From the NCBI GenBank assembly GCA_951230915.1, contig OX579639.1, positions 3,720,001-3,784,000 on the forward strand: a stretch of 64,000 nt of DNA, read 5' to 3'. The stretch comes from Antitrichia curtipendula. Taxonomy: Eukaryota; Streptophyta; Bryopsida; Hypnales; Leucodontaceae. How positions within the stretch are numbered: position 1 is the first letter of the stretch; each line of letters begins with the position of its first letter. The notes under the pieces were generated by a model, which worked only from the letters and a program-made list of their open reading frames with translations, had not been told where the DNA came from and made no database searches. The position numbers were made by a program, and so were the translations under genes. This document shows positions 12,201-23,030 of this stretch, piece after piece.

Positions 12201-12619
12201 TCTAATCTCTCCTCTTTTACAACAAGAAGTACTGGAGGCACCTGTAGGACAGGTAGGACTTCTATAGGTGTGCTGGGCGGCACGGGATGAGGACTGCATG
12301 GCATGTCAACAGTAGAATTATCTGACTGGCGACTCTAGATTTGTGTAGATGCATCTAGCATAGAGAGTGGAAGTCCGTATGCTCTATAGTTTCCAGGAGC
12401 AAGATACCAGCAATGCATTCCATCCTCCACCGACCTTACAACAGGGACAGACTGCAGCACTTCACCTGATTCCGACCATTTTTCTTCCTCAACGTAGATG
12501 GAGGTTTCTATAACTCTGAAACGGACGTGTAGTAGGTGACAAGGAAGTCTAGCTCGTCCACCATCTACTACTGGAAACACAAGAGGAATATCATGACCAT
12601 CAACTCTAAGCCAAGCCAT
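9284..12619 (-). pseudogene. MULE-type transposase with WRKY-GCM1-like zinc finger, three in-frame TAGs
   Basis: Exon 1 runs from ATG at 12619 to 10460 (donor GTGAGT). Exon 2 runs from 9976 (acceptor TTGTTAG) to a TAG at 9284, and the two join in phase. In exon 1 the frame is unbroken except for TAG at 12335-12337, 11021-11023 and 10937-10939. The N-terminal third is low complexity. A Cys/His region follows (CAGHLACKNANCKYL to FGEHGHP), resembling the WRKY-GCM1-type zinc fingers that accompany Mutator-like transposases. The transposase core shows VKEWTTMACHVYDTEY, then MTIAMCNMQSED and FMADSAMANWNAV, the order expected of the MULE DDE fold with Asp in both strands. The C-terminal exon is basic and Ser-rich with KKIAEALNTL. 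The intron (9977-10459) holds a palindromic repeat. I saw no long terminal inverted repeats, so element ends are undefined. Family assignment is from motif pattern. Decay is inferred from the stops. Confidence 0.7.
10239..10310. repeat. Palindromic element P5 (GTCGGATCCGAC core)
   Basis: This ~72-bp imperfect palindrome has GGGGATC/GGACCCC ends and the perfect core ACATCCGTCGGATCCGACGG. It lies inside the intron of the transposase pseudogene, followed by TTATTTTTT. It belongs to the same family as P1-P4 and is closest to P6 at 26444. Confidence 0.7.
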
Positions 12620-14744
12620 AGCTGAAATCGATGGATACACCTCAAGAACTACACGACATGGGAAACTCAATCCAAAGAAACAAAAGAGGTAAAGAAGAAC
12701 CAAACTTTGGGTCCTTTATGGTTGGGTTTCCTCTTTATACAGTTATTGGCTATGTATTCATTGTGCAGCCAATGGTATACGCCGTATTTTTTGGCTGAAG
12801 ATATTAATTGCAGTGATTTTGTAATTGGTATGCAAACAATATTATCTCTTTTGGAAGCAGTTTGAATTCTATACATGACAATAAAACGTAATGAATCCGG
12901 GCTCAACATTAGGGAATCAAATAAGAATGATTTACATAAAATTAATGGTGACAACAGATTATCGATTTTAATCTATATTTTTATTAATGAATATGAATGA
13001 TTTTTTTACGTGCCAATATACATTGTATTGAAACTAAGAAGGTAGAAACGCATCCATAAAAGTCCCATTTTGAATTTTTGCACATGACCTCTAGGTTTTC
13101 TTATTATTTTCCTAACATTTCTTTGTAGTATTGTAAAGAGGGAATGAAGAAATTTCATTGAAATCTTCTTCTCATATTTCAATAAAAGAACTATCAAAAT
13201 CACAAAAAAATCATATGTGTTTTAATAAATTGTTGAGGTTAGGATAAAAAAATTCAACCCAGAAGTAGGTTGAAGTATAAAACTCCTAAAATATAGCGTC
13301 CAATTTTTAAACACTCTTATTATACCATAGTCCAATTTCAAAATATGAAATCTATTTGAATAAAGAAACTTCTAGTAAACTCTTAAATAATAAATCTATA
13401 AGATCTAATAACATAATTACGTAGATATGATAGATTCAAAAGGAAGACATTAAAAGTATACAAAAAACTTATTATATTAGTATGTCTAATATATAAACCA
13501 TGGGTCAAACTACCCAATACTGAAATGCTTTTAACCTAAACATTCTTTTCACTAGAGTGAAGCTTTTACACAAAACTGTCTTCACAATATACAAGTGATT
13601 CTTTTGTTCATGTATACTTCTTGTTTCCAAAAATATGGACCTAACCAAACACTTTACAATCAATTATGTACAATTGGTCTCTAACAAACTTCTTGGAATT
13701 CTGGTCTTCAAAATTTGATTAAATTATTCAAATAGCCACCCACTAAGCCTAAATTATGAACATAAGCACTGTATATAGTGCAAAAATTAAGTACCCGAGG
13801 AAGTGAGCTTCATAATTCCCAAGAGAGGAATATTACTTCTAATACTACATGAGAGTCAGATTAAAGAGCTTCACAAAGAATTTATTGTGACGGTTTAGGG
13901 GTTATGGTTTAGGCAGTACATTCATTTAAGCAATTGTGAATTAATTACATAGCAAATGAGGAGTACGCTTTCAGTAAGTACATCGGAACGTGTCCATACT
14001 AGTGCATTCTAAAATTTAAAATTTTGAGTATTAAATATTTTTCCAACACTTTTTCAATGTTTTTGCTTAGATCTTCCAAAAAAAATTTAATTTTATTTTT
14101 TGCATTATTAATATGCTATTCCTACACATCCCTTTTCGTGAAGGGAGAAACATTAATCTGATTTCATTTTTTGAAATCTTTGATCATTATGATAATATGT
14201 TGCACAGAGTAAAAGAAATAAAAAAAATTATGGACTCCTACATTATTTATCTGTGCAACGTCGCCGGCATTAGAATAAACTAATTGTGATTAAGCATTTG
14301 TAAAGGTCATGCTGTAAAGTGGAACACACTTAATTAGAAGTCTTTTGGGTTTAGGTGGTCTATTTCTCCAAACTGACACAGCCCCCAATGTCAGTTCTGC
14401 CATTGCAGCTACTCTTTTGACGGCGCATCTACAATCCTGCCAGAAGCCACTTCTATCAAAATCCATTGAGGTGGTTCACATCACTTGTGCATTAAATTAG
14501 ACCGCCCTTTGATGACAAACTTTGCCTAACTTAAGCACGCCATCATCTCTCCTTCTTTCTCATTCTCAGAGGTTTTCTTCCTTTGCATACTATAGTTGAG
14601 AGCAACAACGTTTCCGCATTTCCTTCTTTGTTCATGCATGTAGATTGTAGAGTGGTTCATTTGACTAGTGTTAGACCAGGACGGAGAGGAAAGAGACGTA
14701 GTTCTTTGTATTTTTTGACAGCCAAGGCTTTGAGACGATCAAGG
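12620..14744. other. Non-coding AT-rich region
   Basis: No gene, RNA or clear repeat is supported. About 12620-12950 may contain the 5' region of the transposase gene. The frame upstream of 12619 stays open to about 12703 without an ATG. GGTTTAGGGGTTATGGTTTAGG at 13894-13915 is telobox-like. Confidence 0.4.
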
Positions 14745-14894
14745 ATGACGAGAGGAGGGAGAGTGCCGGCAAAGACTGCCGTGCCACCAAATTCAAATTT
14801 GCAGAGAACTCTTTCCTATGAAACTGGGAGTACAGCTGCAGAGGAGGTTGCCTTAACCGATGAGGAGGAGGCAACTGCACAAGCGCCACTATAA
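14745..14894 (+). CDS. Small basic-acidic hypothetical ORF
   Basis: ATG at 14745 opens 49 codons to TAA at 14892-14894. The product begins MTRGGRVPAKTAVPP and ends in an acidic run (EEVALTDEEEATAQ). A pyrimidine-rich stretch (CTCTCCTTCTTTCTCATTC) about 200 bp upstream looks like a plant 5' untranslated region, and the local composition is gene-like. I recognise no family. A similar opening, MTRSTRSRVAEAPPES, begins a very short ORF at 16094. It could be a first exon, a small peptide gene or chance. Confidence 0.2.
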   Translation: MTRGGRVPAKTAVPPNSNLQRTLSYETGSTAAEEVALTDEEEATAQAPL

Positions 14895-16382
14895 AACTTA
14901 AGTTCACAGAGTGGGAGACGGACAACGGACATTTTCACTGTAAGAAGCTCTGAGTGGTTTTAACGAAGATGCATTAGCCTTCTGCGTTTGCTGTTATTGA
15001 GAGTAACTTGGTTTGTAAGATTTTGATAGTGAAGTTGATACTGGATAGAGTTATAATTCCTTGGGTGGTCTCTTAGTTACATAGCTATGAGGATTGCAGT
15101 TGTTTGTGACTAGAGTCAGAGATATGCCACAAGAACACCTTTGCGTGAAAAAATATAGATATGTCATTTCTTAGAGTGAATGGCTACAGATGTAGAGAAC
15201 CACATTTTCAAAGGTCCAAAGAGCATTGAGTACTGTGCTACAATAATCTTGACTTAGGGTGACTTCTTCACTTCAAGCTCCCAAAATTTGAATGCGCATA
15301 GAATTTCAAATCATTAGATATGTTTTAGTGCCAAGAATTTTTTTAGATTTGTTTGTCTTCATCTCTAAGTTTTCCAAATTGCCATGATATCTGAAAACTT
15401 CTCTCTCGGATGAATAGGAATGAGTTTCACTTTGACAGATAAAGAAATTGATCTCTACTTTTACAGAAAGTAGCTCGGTTCAAAGCTTCCAGTCTCAGTT
15501 TAGTTTCTTCTACCTGCCACATGGTAGGGCCATATTCCACGTCGGCTCACTATTGGTCATAACAGATCTGGACCGTCAGTTGGGAAAGGAATCTCTATTT
15601 CTGGCAAAAGCCAAACTGCTTTTCAGTGGTAAACCTGAATTGGAAACTTGAACGATGCGGTGAACTGGAAACTGGATCGATGATGATATGCTGGGCTCCG
15701 GATGATTGGATACTGATCGTGCCGCATGCAAACTTTTCGAACTGGAAATGTGGAAACTAGAATTGAATGTACTTTCTGCATGGAATGGAAATCTAAAACC
15801 AGATCCATCGGAACGCTGTGGTCATCCGGATAGACTTGAAACTCGTGAATCTCGGCTCGCACTGACGTGTTGCCATCTGGGCTGACTTTGTCGAGGATCT
15901 CGTCATTCTAAATCTGAAACATCCGTGCCACTACAAACTCTACCTTCTGCTTCCCTCGGTTCAAAGCACTGAGCACTTGGGTGCTGATTGCAGCGTCGTG
16001 TAGCATGCAAAGTTAGGTCACTTGCAATCATCTTCTTGCTAGCGTCAAATTCTAAATTTCAGTTCATCGTGCACTCTTCTTGCAGCAAGGAAGAATGACG
16101 AGAAGTACGCGAAGTCGCGTGGCTGAAGCTCCACCGGAATCCAACATTTGACCAAGATCAAGAGTGCGCGAGGTACTGTCATTAGCAATTTCTATTGTCA
16201 CGTATGGCCATCCTTGCATTGTGTGCATTCGGTTTGCATTTCCATTTCTCGCTCATTGTGTGCAATCAGTTTGCATTTCCATTTTTTCATTTGGCCATCC
16301 TCGCATTGTCCACTATTTGTTTGTGCTGGTTAACTGCACTTGGCTCTCCGATTGCGCAATCTTAGCGTCTTCAAAAAATTGA
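14895..16382. other. Complex sequence without an assignable gene
   Basis: GC content and complexity are higher than in the AT-rich deserts, with splice-like motifs (TTTTACAG at 15460, TTCTTGCAG near 16085). No frame longer than about 80 codons makes sense. A duplicated word (TTTGCATTTCCATTT) occurs at 16230 and 16270. It may be an intron or untranslated region of an unrecognised gene. Confidence 0.3.
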
Positions 16383-16454
16383 GGGGTCCTCGAGAGTGCT
16401 GCGGGAGCAGCGTCGGATCCGATGCTCCTCCCATAGCACTCTCGAGGACTCCCC
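16383..16454. repeat. Palindromic element P1
   Basis: A 72-bp near-perfect palindrome, GGGGTCCTCGAGAGTGCT to AGCACTCTCGAGGACTCCCC, centred on GTCGGATCCGA. Each arm holds a smaller hairpin around GGAGCAGC and GCTCCTCC. Confidence 0.8.
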
Positions 16455-16660
16455 TATTCTCGATGTTAGCAAGCGTTATTTAAAGGAAAATGCAGACAGC
16501 TCGGTCGGACGCTCTTGTTTATGCGTTGTGTTATCCGCGTCTCTTGTTGTTGCTTCTGAATCACTCAAGTTAGTAAAGACCGATGGTAATGAACAAATGT
16601 GGGACGCCGCAGGCAATGGTTGACCAGACCGTCAGAATCTTGTACATTTCTCAATTTTTT

Positions 16661-16732
16661 GGGGGTCCCCAAGAGTGCTGCCGGAGCAGCGTCGAATCCG
16701 ACGCTGCTCCAGCAGCACTCTCGGGGACCCCC
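16661..16732. repeat. Palindromic element P2
   Basis: This 72-bp palindrome starts GGGGGTCCCCAAGAGTGCTG and ends with its complement, CAGCACTCTCGGGGACCCCC. The centre is GTCGAATCCGAC, one base off perfect symmetry. The arm contains GCTGCCGGAGCAGC, itself an inverted repeat. Confidence 0.85.
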
Positions 16733-17047
16733 ATATTTTCTACAACGATGTTCCTCTTTCTATAATGCAACATCAAAAGAGTCGGAATTTCAAAAAAAAA
16801 ACATAGAAAAATTGCGAAGATACTTTCTTCAGCTTCGCTGCTCGAGTGGTTGGACCGGACGGTAGTCACAGGCTAATCACATGTCTGATTTACTAAATTC
16901 CTGCACAAACAAACAAGAATGCATTCATTGTGAGTAAGTTTTAAAATTTTTTGAAGAAGCCCAACAGTTCCAGTTCGATGACAAAGGCAGCATTGGAAGC
17001 GAACATCGACAGCCAGAGGACACTGAAAGTTGAAATTTCAAAATTTT

Positions 17048-17122
17048 GGGGGGGTCCCCGGCAATGCTGCCGGAGCAACGTCGGATCCGACGCTTCTCCG
17101 GCAACATTGCCGGGGACCCCCC
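17048..17122. repeat. Palindromic element P3
   Basis: A 75-bp palindrome with GGGGGGGTCCCCGGCAATGC ends and a perfect GTCGGATCCGAC centre. The flanks AAATTTT and CCATTTTC match those of the other copies. Confidence 0.85.
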
Positions 17123-17400
17123 ATTTTCAAGTGATTGTAAGATCAGCCCATGAAGATTCATGAATAATCTAAAATGAAAACTTATGGATTCACCTAAATC
17201 ATCTCGGATTCACTTACCAGACATTGCATCCCGTCGTGTCCCGCATTCTTGGATTCAGTTCTTCATCTCCAGTTTTCAAATTTTTGCCTAAATCCTTCTG
17301 CACGTTGAATCAAGTTTGATTAAGTATTTGATGTTCATGTTCTCCTCGTTCAATGACGGTCCCCTCTAGGTGTCTGTAATTTGTGATTTTGATAATTTTA

Positions 17401-17471
17401 GGGGGTCCCCGAGAGTACAGCCAAAGTGCTGTCGAATCCGACGCTACTCCGGCAGCACTCTCGGGGACCCC
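17401..17471. repeat. Palindromic element P4
   Basis: A 71-bp palindrome with GGGGGTCCCCGAGAGT ends and a GTCGAATCCGAC centre. The left arm is more diverged (ACAGCCAAAGTGCT) than the right (ACTCCGGCAGCACTCTC). Confidence 0.8.
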
Positions 17472-18103
17472 AGATTTTTTCATTTTCATTTGAAGACTTG
17501 ATCACTGATCATAGGGCGCTTTGACGATGGAAAAGTTTCATGACTATCAAGGATTGGTTGATTTCAGAGTTGCAGTCAATTTGTAGATTTAAATTTTCAA
17601 ACAGATGTGTAGATCTCAGGTGCAATTAATAGATTTAAAAAAATTATGACATATCAGGACTTGGTGGAGGTGAAGAGTTTGGGGTATAAATCCAAGATGT
17701 AACAGATCTTCAAATTCAAAGATTTGATGAAAATCAAAGATTTTAGAATGAACAAAACACTACAAAAAAACCCTGTCCTAAATGACTTGGATAAATGACT
17801 CCACAGCAGTCATTTCGGACATTTTCGACTCAGTCGTGACTCGTGGCCCTGGAGTCATTGTGGACAAGTCCGTGACTGGGACGTAATCTACTATATTATC
17901 ACCATTCGGATGTGGCTTGGATGAAAAACGGATGAGAAAGTCTACGTGGCACTTGGAATTTTTGGGCAAATTTTTCAAAAAAGGTGGGCAGCTGCCCATT
18001 AGAAGCAAAATTCCAGTGGATTTTTTAGATGACGTCATCAATTTGCAGTCATTTTGAAATCACAGGGAAGTCATCTCGGAGTTATTTTAGAGTCATTTTT
18101 ATA

Positions 18104-18350
18104 AAATCTATAATAATTTTTTGAAATCTAGGATTACTTTTTAAAATCTAGGATTACATGTTTAAAATCTAGGATTACATTTTCAAAATCTAGGATTACA
18201 TTTTGAAATCTAGGATAATTTTCTGAAATCGAGGATAATCTTCTGAAATCTAGGATAATTTTCTGAAATCTACGATTATATTTTGAAATCTAGGAAGTTT
18301 GAATACTATTTTTTGAAATCTTGGATTATTTTCCAAAAATCAAAAAAATT
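18104..18350 (+). repeat. Tandem AAATCTAGGATTA-type repeat
   Basis: At least ten degenerate units of about 20 bp (TTTGAAATCTAGGATTA) inside CACTA-like element 1. The same repeat appears in inverse orientation at about 22230-22390 in element 2 (AATCCTAGATTTCAAAAA). Confidence 0.75.
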
Positions 18351-18361
18351 TGAAGATTATT

Positions 18362-18700
18362 TAATATATATATCATATACAAATACATACTATATAATAT
18401 ATACACCATATACAAATACATACACCATATAATACATAATACATAATACATACACCACATATAAATACATAATATATACACCATATAATACATAATACAT
18501 AATACATACACCACATATAAATACATAATACATACACCATATAATACATAATACATAATACATACACCACATATAAATACATAATATATACACCATATAA
18601 TACATAATACATACACCATATATAAATACATAATACATACACCATATAATACATAATATATACACCATATATATATACATAATATACAATACATTGTATT
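18362..18700. repeat. AT-rich minisatellite (ATACATAATACATACACCA)
   Basis: Long tandem block of words such as ATACATAATACATACACCA and CATATAAATACATAA. All three minus-strand frames stay open through it and give Tyr/Cys/Met-rich nonsense (YYVLYGVCIMYLY), so no gene is called. A related array occurs inverted at 22010-22185. Confidence 0.8.
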
Positions 18701-18951
18701 TTGCATACACGTCATAGAGGCTTCTCAAGCCTCTTAGTGTATGAACATGAAGAGTTCAAACGAGCCTTTTATACTTGTGGGTAGTAGGAAACAAGACAAA
18801 CCTTATGGGATTTGTAAAATGTTGATGCCACAGTAGTAAAGTGATGCAGAAGTCATTACGTAGTCACCTTAGAGTAATTACAGTCACAATATATGACAAG
18901 AGTGACTCAACGGACACTCACTTTCTACTATGGCCTCCACAACGGATTTAA

Positions 18952-19167
18952 TTTAGTTCAAATTGGATTCTAAATGCATGGCCATTTGTCTTCTTTAGCT
19001 CAATCTTGCTGGCCTTCATTGACATCTTGTTGCTGGTGGTGCTGATTGCTTATACCATTTCCGCATTCCAGTTGGTGAACCATGTCGCTACCAATTTGAT
19101 GAAACCTTACCTTACTTGGATGGTTTTTGCCACGGCGATTAACCTCAACATCCTCCTCAAGAATTGA
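18952..19167 (+). pseudogene. Captured TSPO (translocator protein/MBR) C-terminal fragment
   Basis: A frame open from 18952 to TGA at 19165-19167 encodes about 71 residues with two hydrophobic segments. It reads NAWPFVFF, then AFIDILLLVVLIAYTISA, then NLMKPYLTWMVFATAINLNI. This order (aromatic W..FF, acidic-hydrophobic helix, then PYLxWVxFATxLN) matches the last two helices of TSPO/MBR family proteins, which bind tetrapyrroles and cholesterol in membranes. There is no ATG and no N-terminal half, and the piece lies wholly inside CACTA-like element 1. I infer a host gene fragment picked up by the transposon. It is an exon-sized piece, unlikely to be functional alone. Confidence 0.7.
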
Positions 19168-20132
19168 GGCAAGTATTGAGATCTTTAATAGTTTGTGAAT
19201 CTGTGCAAGTCAAATCCGGAGTGCTGATGAATTAATTATTTGTGTAACATAGCACGTTATAAAAAGGTTATCACGTAAATCGTGAGTGTACAAATGATCC
19301 TTCACAAGAATTTTGCGGAGACTTAGGACCAAAGAACTCTCAATTTGATCATCTTTGATGATGTGAAACGTGATGGTCCATGTCCTTCCCCTCTTCAAAC
19401 TATATCAAACATTAGGAAGGTTATAGAAAACCTGCACCCTAAATCGCAAAAGAAATGGCATAATTTTTGTGTTGTACTTTGTGAGTGATCTCCACCCCCT
19501 TAAAATGCTCTCATAATGTACTGGACGTGCGCCTCATAAAATGCACTAACATGTCAGTCATTGTGGAGTAGCCTAGTAGAAGCGTTAAAGTCACGTAGTA
19601 GTGGCCTCGGAATGACTGGTGTCCATGTCAGCCCAACGGTGGCAGTGCAAATCCACCCTACGTGGTGTTCTGTCCTCAGGTAGTCATTTCCGAATCTCAT
19701 TGAAGTTACCGGAAGCCGCGTCCTCGAAGTTCCAGACTGCGTACATGCTCCAAATTTTGTACTCCCTGCCCGAAATCCGCCACAGCAGGCAGCATTATGC
19801 ACTTAAAACTTTTAAATCATTTCTTACTCACTACAAAGACATGGTGAGTAGTATTTAATGACTTACAGTAACTTGTTAATGACTATGACGTTTGCCATGA
19901 GTTCCCGATGTAATCTCATTCCCAGGTCGAACTGAAAACCGTGGATGAAAGCCTCCGTTAATTGCACCATGGACTGCAGTTCTAAACAATGACTCCTAAA
20001 TGACTGTCCCGATGTGGCGGACGCAGTGTTGGTGCAATTATGGAATTCGCAGACATTTTCCAGTTGTTCCGGACAAGTAGTCACTTCACAGTCATTTCCT
20101 CCAGTCATTTAGGACAGGGTTTCTTAGTAGTG

Positions 20133-20486
20133 GAAGGACTTAAAATTCATCAAAAATTTGAATTTCAACGGAGGCGTAGATATTAATGAACAATTTATGG
20201 ATTTTATAAAATTCGGAGATTTTTGAGATTTTTGTAGAATGTTCCCATTTTGGACAAATTATGTGGATTTAGTCAAAATCAAAGATGGGGGGTATTGCTA
20301 TTAAGATTTTAGATTCATGTCAAAGACTTATAACATTTGGATTTTTTTTTTCCTAGGAAAGGAAGATGCCGTGAACTCATCGTTCTTGATTTTGGACTAA
20401 TTCAGCAATATTTGCAATTGAGTGAATTCAGAGATTGGGTGAAAAGATTATTGTATACATTTGATAGATAACGTTTTCTGAGGAGT
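20133..20486. other. Spacer between two CACTA-like elements
   Basis: 354 bp of AT-rich sequence. AATTCATCAAAAATTTG-like words resemble the text left of element 1 (around 17700), so the two elements may sit in the same older repeat. No gene. Confidence 0.4.
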
Positions 20487-22740
20487 CACTACAAGAAAAT
20501 GGGGGTATTCGCGACTGCGGCGCAACCCGTGACCCGTGACTGCGACTGTGACCGTGACTTCTTTTCTCTAATTGCACCATCTATGCAGGAAAACTCAGTC
20601 CTAGTCACGGCCCAGTCACGTCCAAGTCACGGCGCAGTCGCAGTCACGACTGCAGATGAACAATGGATGAAAAAAACTGTTCAACGGCGTGTTTAGAAAG
20701 ATAGCGTACTGGATTTCTTTTGCAGCGGGTCACAGTCACGTTCTGCTACTTGGCATCACTTATATATGACTGCGCCGTGACTGGGCCGTAACTTCAGATG
20801 ACTCCAATGTTGTATACGTGGATTTTCCCGCGCTGACGTGGCCGGTGCTTCACTGCGAGCCGTTGGCTGCAGTTAGCAGTTGCGTTTTATCACTTGGGGT
20901 CACTCCCAGGTGACTTGACTGCAACTTCCACGGTTTCAATGTGGACTTGTGGAGAACTTCTGTGCTTTAGAAATTGAAAGATAAAACCAATCGCTTTGGA
21001 TTTAATTTCTAAGAAGTACAACTTTTTTTCATTTGAGAGCCTATGGTTGATTTTGCCACACTTATTTGAACACTTTTGAAACTCAAGTTTATTCATTCCA
21101 TGAATACAATTGAAAGTGTGATGAACATTGGATGAAGGATTGAATGGAGATGAAAAAAATAATGAAAGTAGAATACAATTACAAATTTATAATAGATGAA
21201 AATTCCATGAAAATAAAATACTTTAGATAGTGTGAAAATAGTGTAGGCCTACCACATCAGATTGATTTTATCTTGAAATTCTATATTAGTTCACCTTGGA
21301 AATTTGCAGCTAGAATTCTAAAATTACTGTAAGTACTCTCATTACTCAAGGGTGCCCTTCCGGCACTTAACTTGAGATTGAAGGAAGCGGCTTGCAAATA
21401 ATACAATAGCTTGAAAGCGACCATAAGTTCCTTTAATTTGAACAAGCACAGACAGCTAGAAACCCGGAGTGTAAGCTATGCATCTCAATCCAACTTACTA
21501 CAAGTGTCCTTCGGCATGAACTAATGCTGTTGATATGATACGAATTGTTAATATGTGATCGGCTTTAGAAACTCACACTGTCCTCACAAGTCACAAATCC
21601 ATTTAATAGTTAATAGGAATGAATTTGTAACTAACATTAATTCTCATCAATCTCCCTAGATGCTGGTCATGAATTCATTCAAATTGTATGTAAACTACAG
21701 GACGACTGCGACGCAACTGCATACGGTCGACAGGAAGTAACATCCTGCTACAGCGCAATACTGCTCGACAAGGAGATGACTTCCTCGCGACTTTGTCAAA
21801 ACTTCATTTTATGCTTTCACTACTGAGAAAGGATGTGAGCCCATCCCATATGGTTGTAAACCCTCACATTGTGAACCCATCCTATATGGTTTGTCTTGTC
21901 TTCTACTACCCACGGGTATAAAAGGCTTGTTATTTCCCCTCTTCATATTCACTTATTAAGTGGCTTGAGAAGCCATTTGACACGTATGCAAAATACAATG
22001 TATTGTAAATTATATATTTGTATATGGTATATGTATTATATATTATATATTATATGTATTATGTATTTGTATATGGTGTATATATTTGTATATGATATTA
22101 TGTATTTATATATGGTGTATGTATTATGTATTGTGTATTTATATATGGTGTATGTATTATGTATTGTGTATTTATATATGGTATATATATAAAATAATCT
22201 TCAAATTTTTTAGATTTTAGGAAATAATCTTAGCTTTCAAAAAATAATATTTAAACTTTTTAGATTCAAAATATAATCGTAGATTTCATAAAATAATCCT
22301 AGATTTCAGAAAATAATCCTAGATTTCAAAAAAGAATCCTAGATTTCAAAAAAGAATCCTAGATTTCAAAAAAGAGTCCTAGATTTCAGAAATTTGATGT
22401 GGCAATCCACGTCAGATTTAAAAAGGGTCAGCCATGACTACGGTGCGACTACGACGCGACTTTGCTGCGACTGGATACATGGATGTCCACGTTGACTCCC
22501 GCCTAAACCACGTCAGACTTTTTCATCCGTCATCCGCCCAGAAAGAAAAAGATGGTGGTATAATCTTTTCCTATCTTTTTCGATTCGGTAGATTTTAGCT
22601 CGATAGAAATGACTTCCTCACGACTGTGACTGCCATGGTTGCCTGGCAGTCGTATTTTCTGAAATGGTCACGCGGCAGTCGTGTGGAAGTTGCGAAGGAG
22701 TCATTTTTCGCAGTCATGGACACCCCCTTTTCTTGTAGTG
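20487..22740 (-). mobile_element. CACTA-like transposon 2
   Basis: The left end CACTACAAGAAAATGGGGGT is the canonical CACTA terminus. The right end is its inverse (CCCCCTTTTCTTGTAGTG). The perfect 3-bp target duplication AGT lies at 20484-20486 and 22741-22743. Length is 2254 bp. Subterminal regions are dense in GACTGCGAC, GTGACTG and CAGTCAC words in both orientations. No transposase is seen. The interior from about 21880 to 22390 is the inverse complement of the middle of element 1: GGTTTGTCTTG, GTATAAAAGGCT, CGTATGCAAAATACAATGTA, the minisatellite and the CCTAGATTT array. Strand is set relative to element 1. Confidence 0.85.
22010..22185. repeat. AT-rich minisatellite in CACTA-like element 2
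   Basis: Tandem GTATATGGTGTATGTATTAT-type words, the inverse counterpart of the array at 18362-18700. It encodes nothing credible. Confidence 0.75.
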
Positions 22741-23030
22741 AGTCTAAGTATTAGAGAACTTTCCATGTGAGAGTCATTCATATTTTAAGATACTCAAATC
22801 ATCAATGATTTTTGACCTAGATGTTTTTTTTTAAATAAATTCAAAATCTTTTTTCATACTAAATTTCTTTCATCCTCGACCCCAAGATTTATTTTTGTGG
22901 CTTAGATTCATAACATGGAGGAATCTGTAAAGTAATTTTAAAAATTTTATGGCCCTAAATCAATTTTATGAATTTGAGCTTTTGACATTCAAGCCAATGA
23001 GTTCTGAATCCAACTATTGTCATTTTCTAC

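Larger units (their letters stand above)
17758..20132 (+). mobile_element. CACTA-like transposon 1 carrying a TSPO fragment
   Basis: The left end, CACTACAAAAAAACCCTGTC, is matched by the inverse of the right end, which reads CACTACTAAGAAACCCTGTC outward, and both continue into CTAAATGACT. Length is 2375 bp. The flanking triplets AAA and GAA are an imperfect 3-bp duplication. Subterminal regions repeat the AGTCATTT/AAATGACT word in both orientations, as expected for transposase binding in CACTA elements. No transposase is encoded. The interior holds AATCTAGGATTA tandem words (18104-18350), an AT minisatellite (18362-18700), and a coding fragment of a TSPO-type protein (18952-19167). Confidence 0.8.

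Noticed and set aside
3981..12337. Reassignment of TAG to an amino acid in this organism.
   Set aside because: The intact kinase-like gene (56450) ends in TAG at its natural end and the affected genes carry other damage, so decay explains the TAGs better.
16383..17471. A CRISPR array.
   Set aside because: Four palindromic units with irregular 200-320 bp gaps in a plant genome do not fit CRISPR repeat-spacer spacing, and no cas-like gene is present.
18326..18728. Three long overlapping minus-strand frames rich in Tyr, Cys and Met.
   Set aside because: They are translations of an AT minisatellite; all frames are open because the repeat lacks stops, not because of selection.
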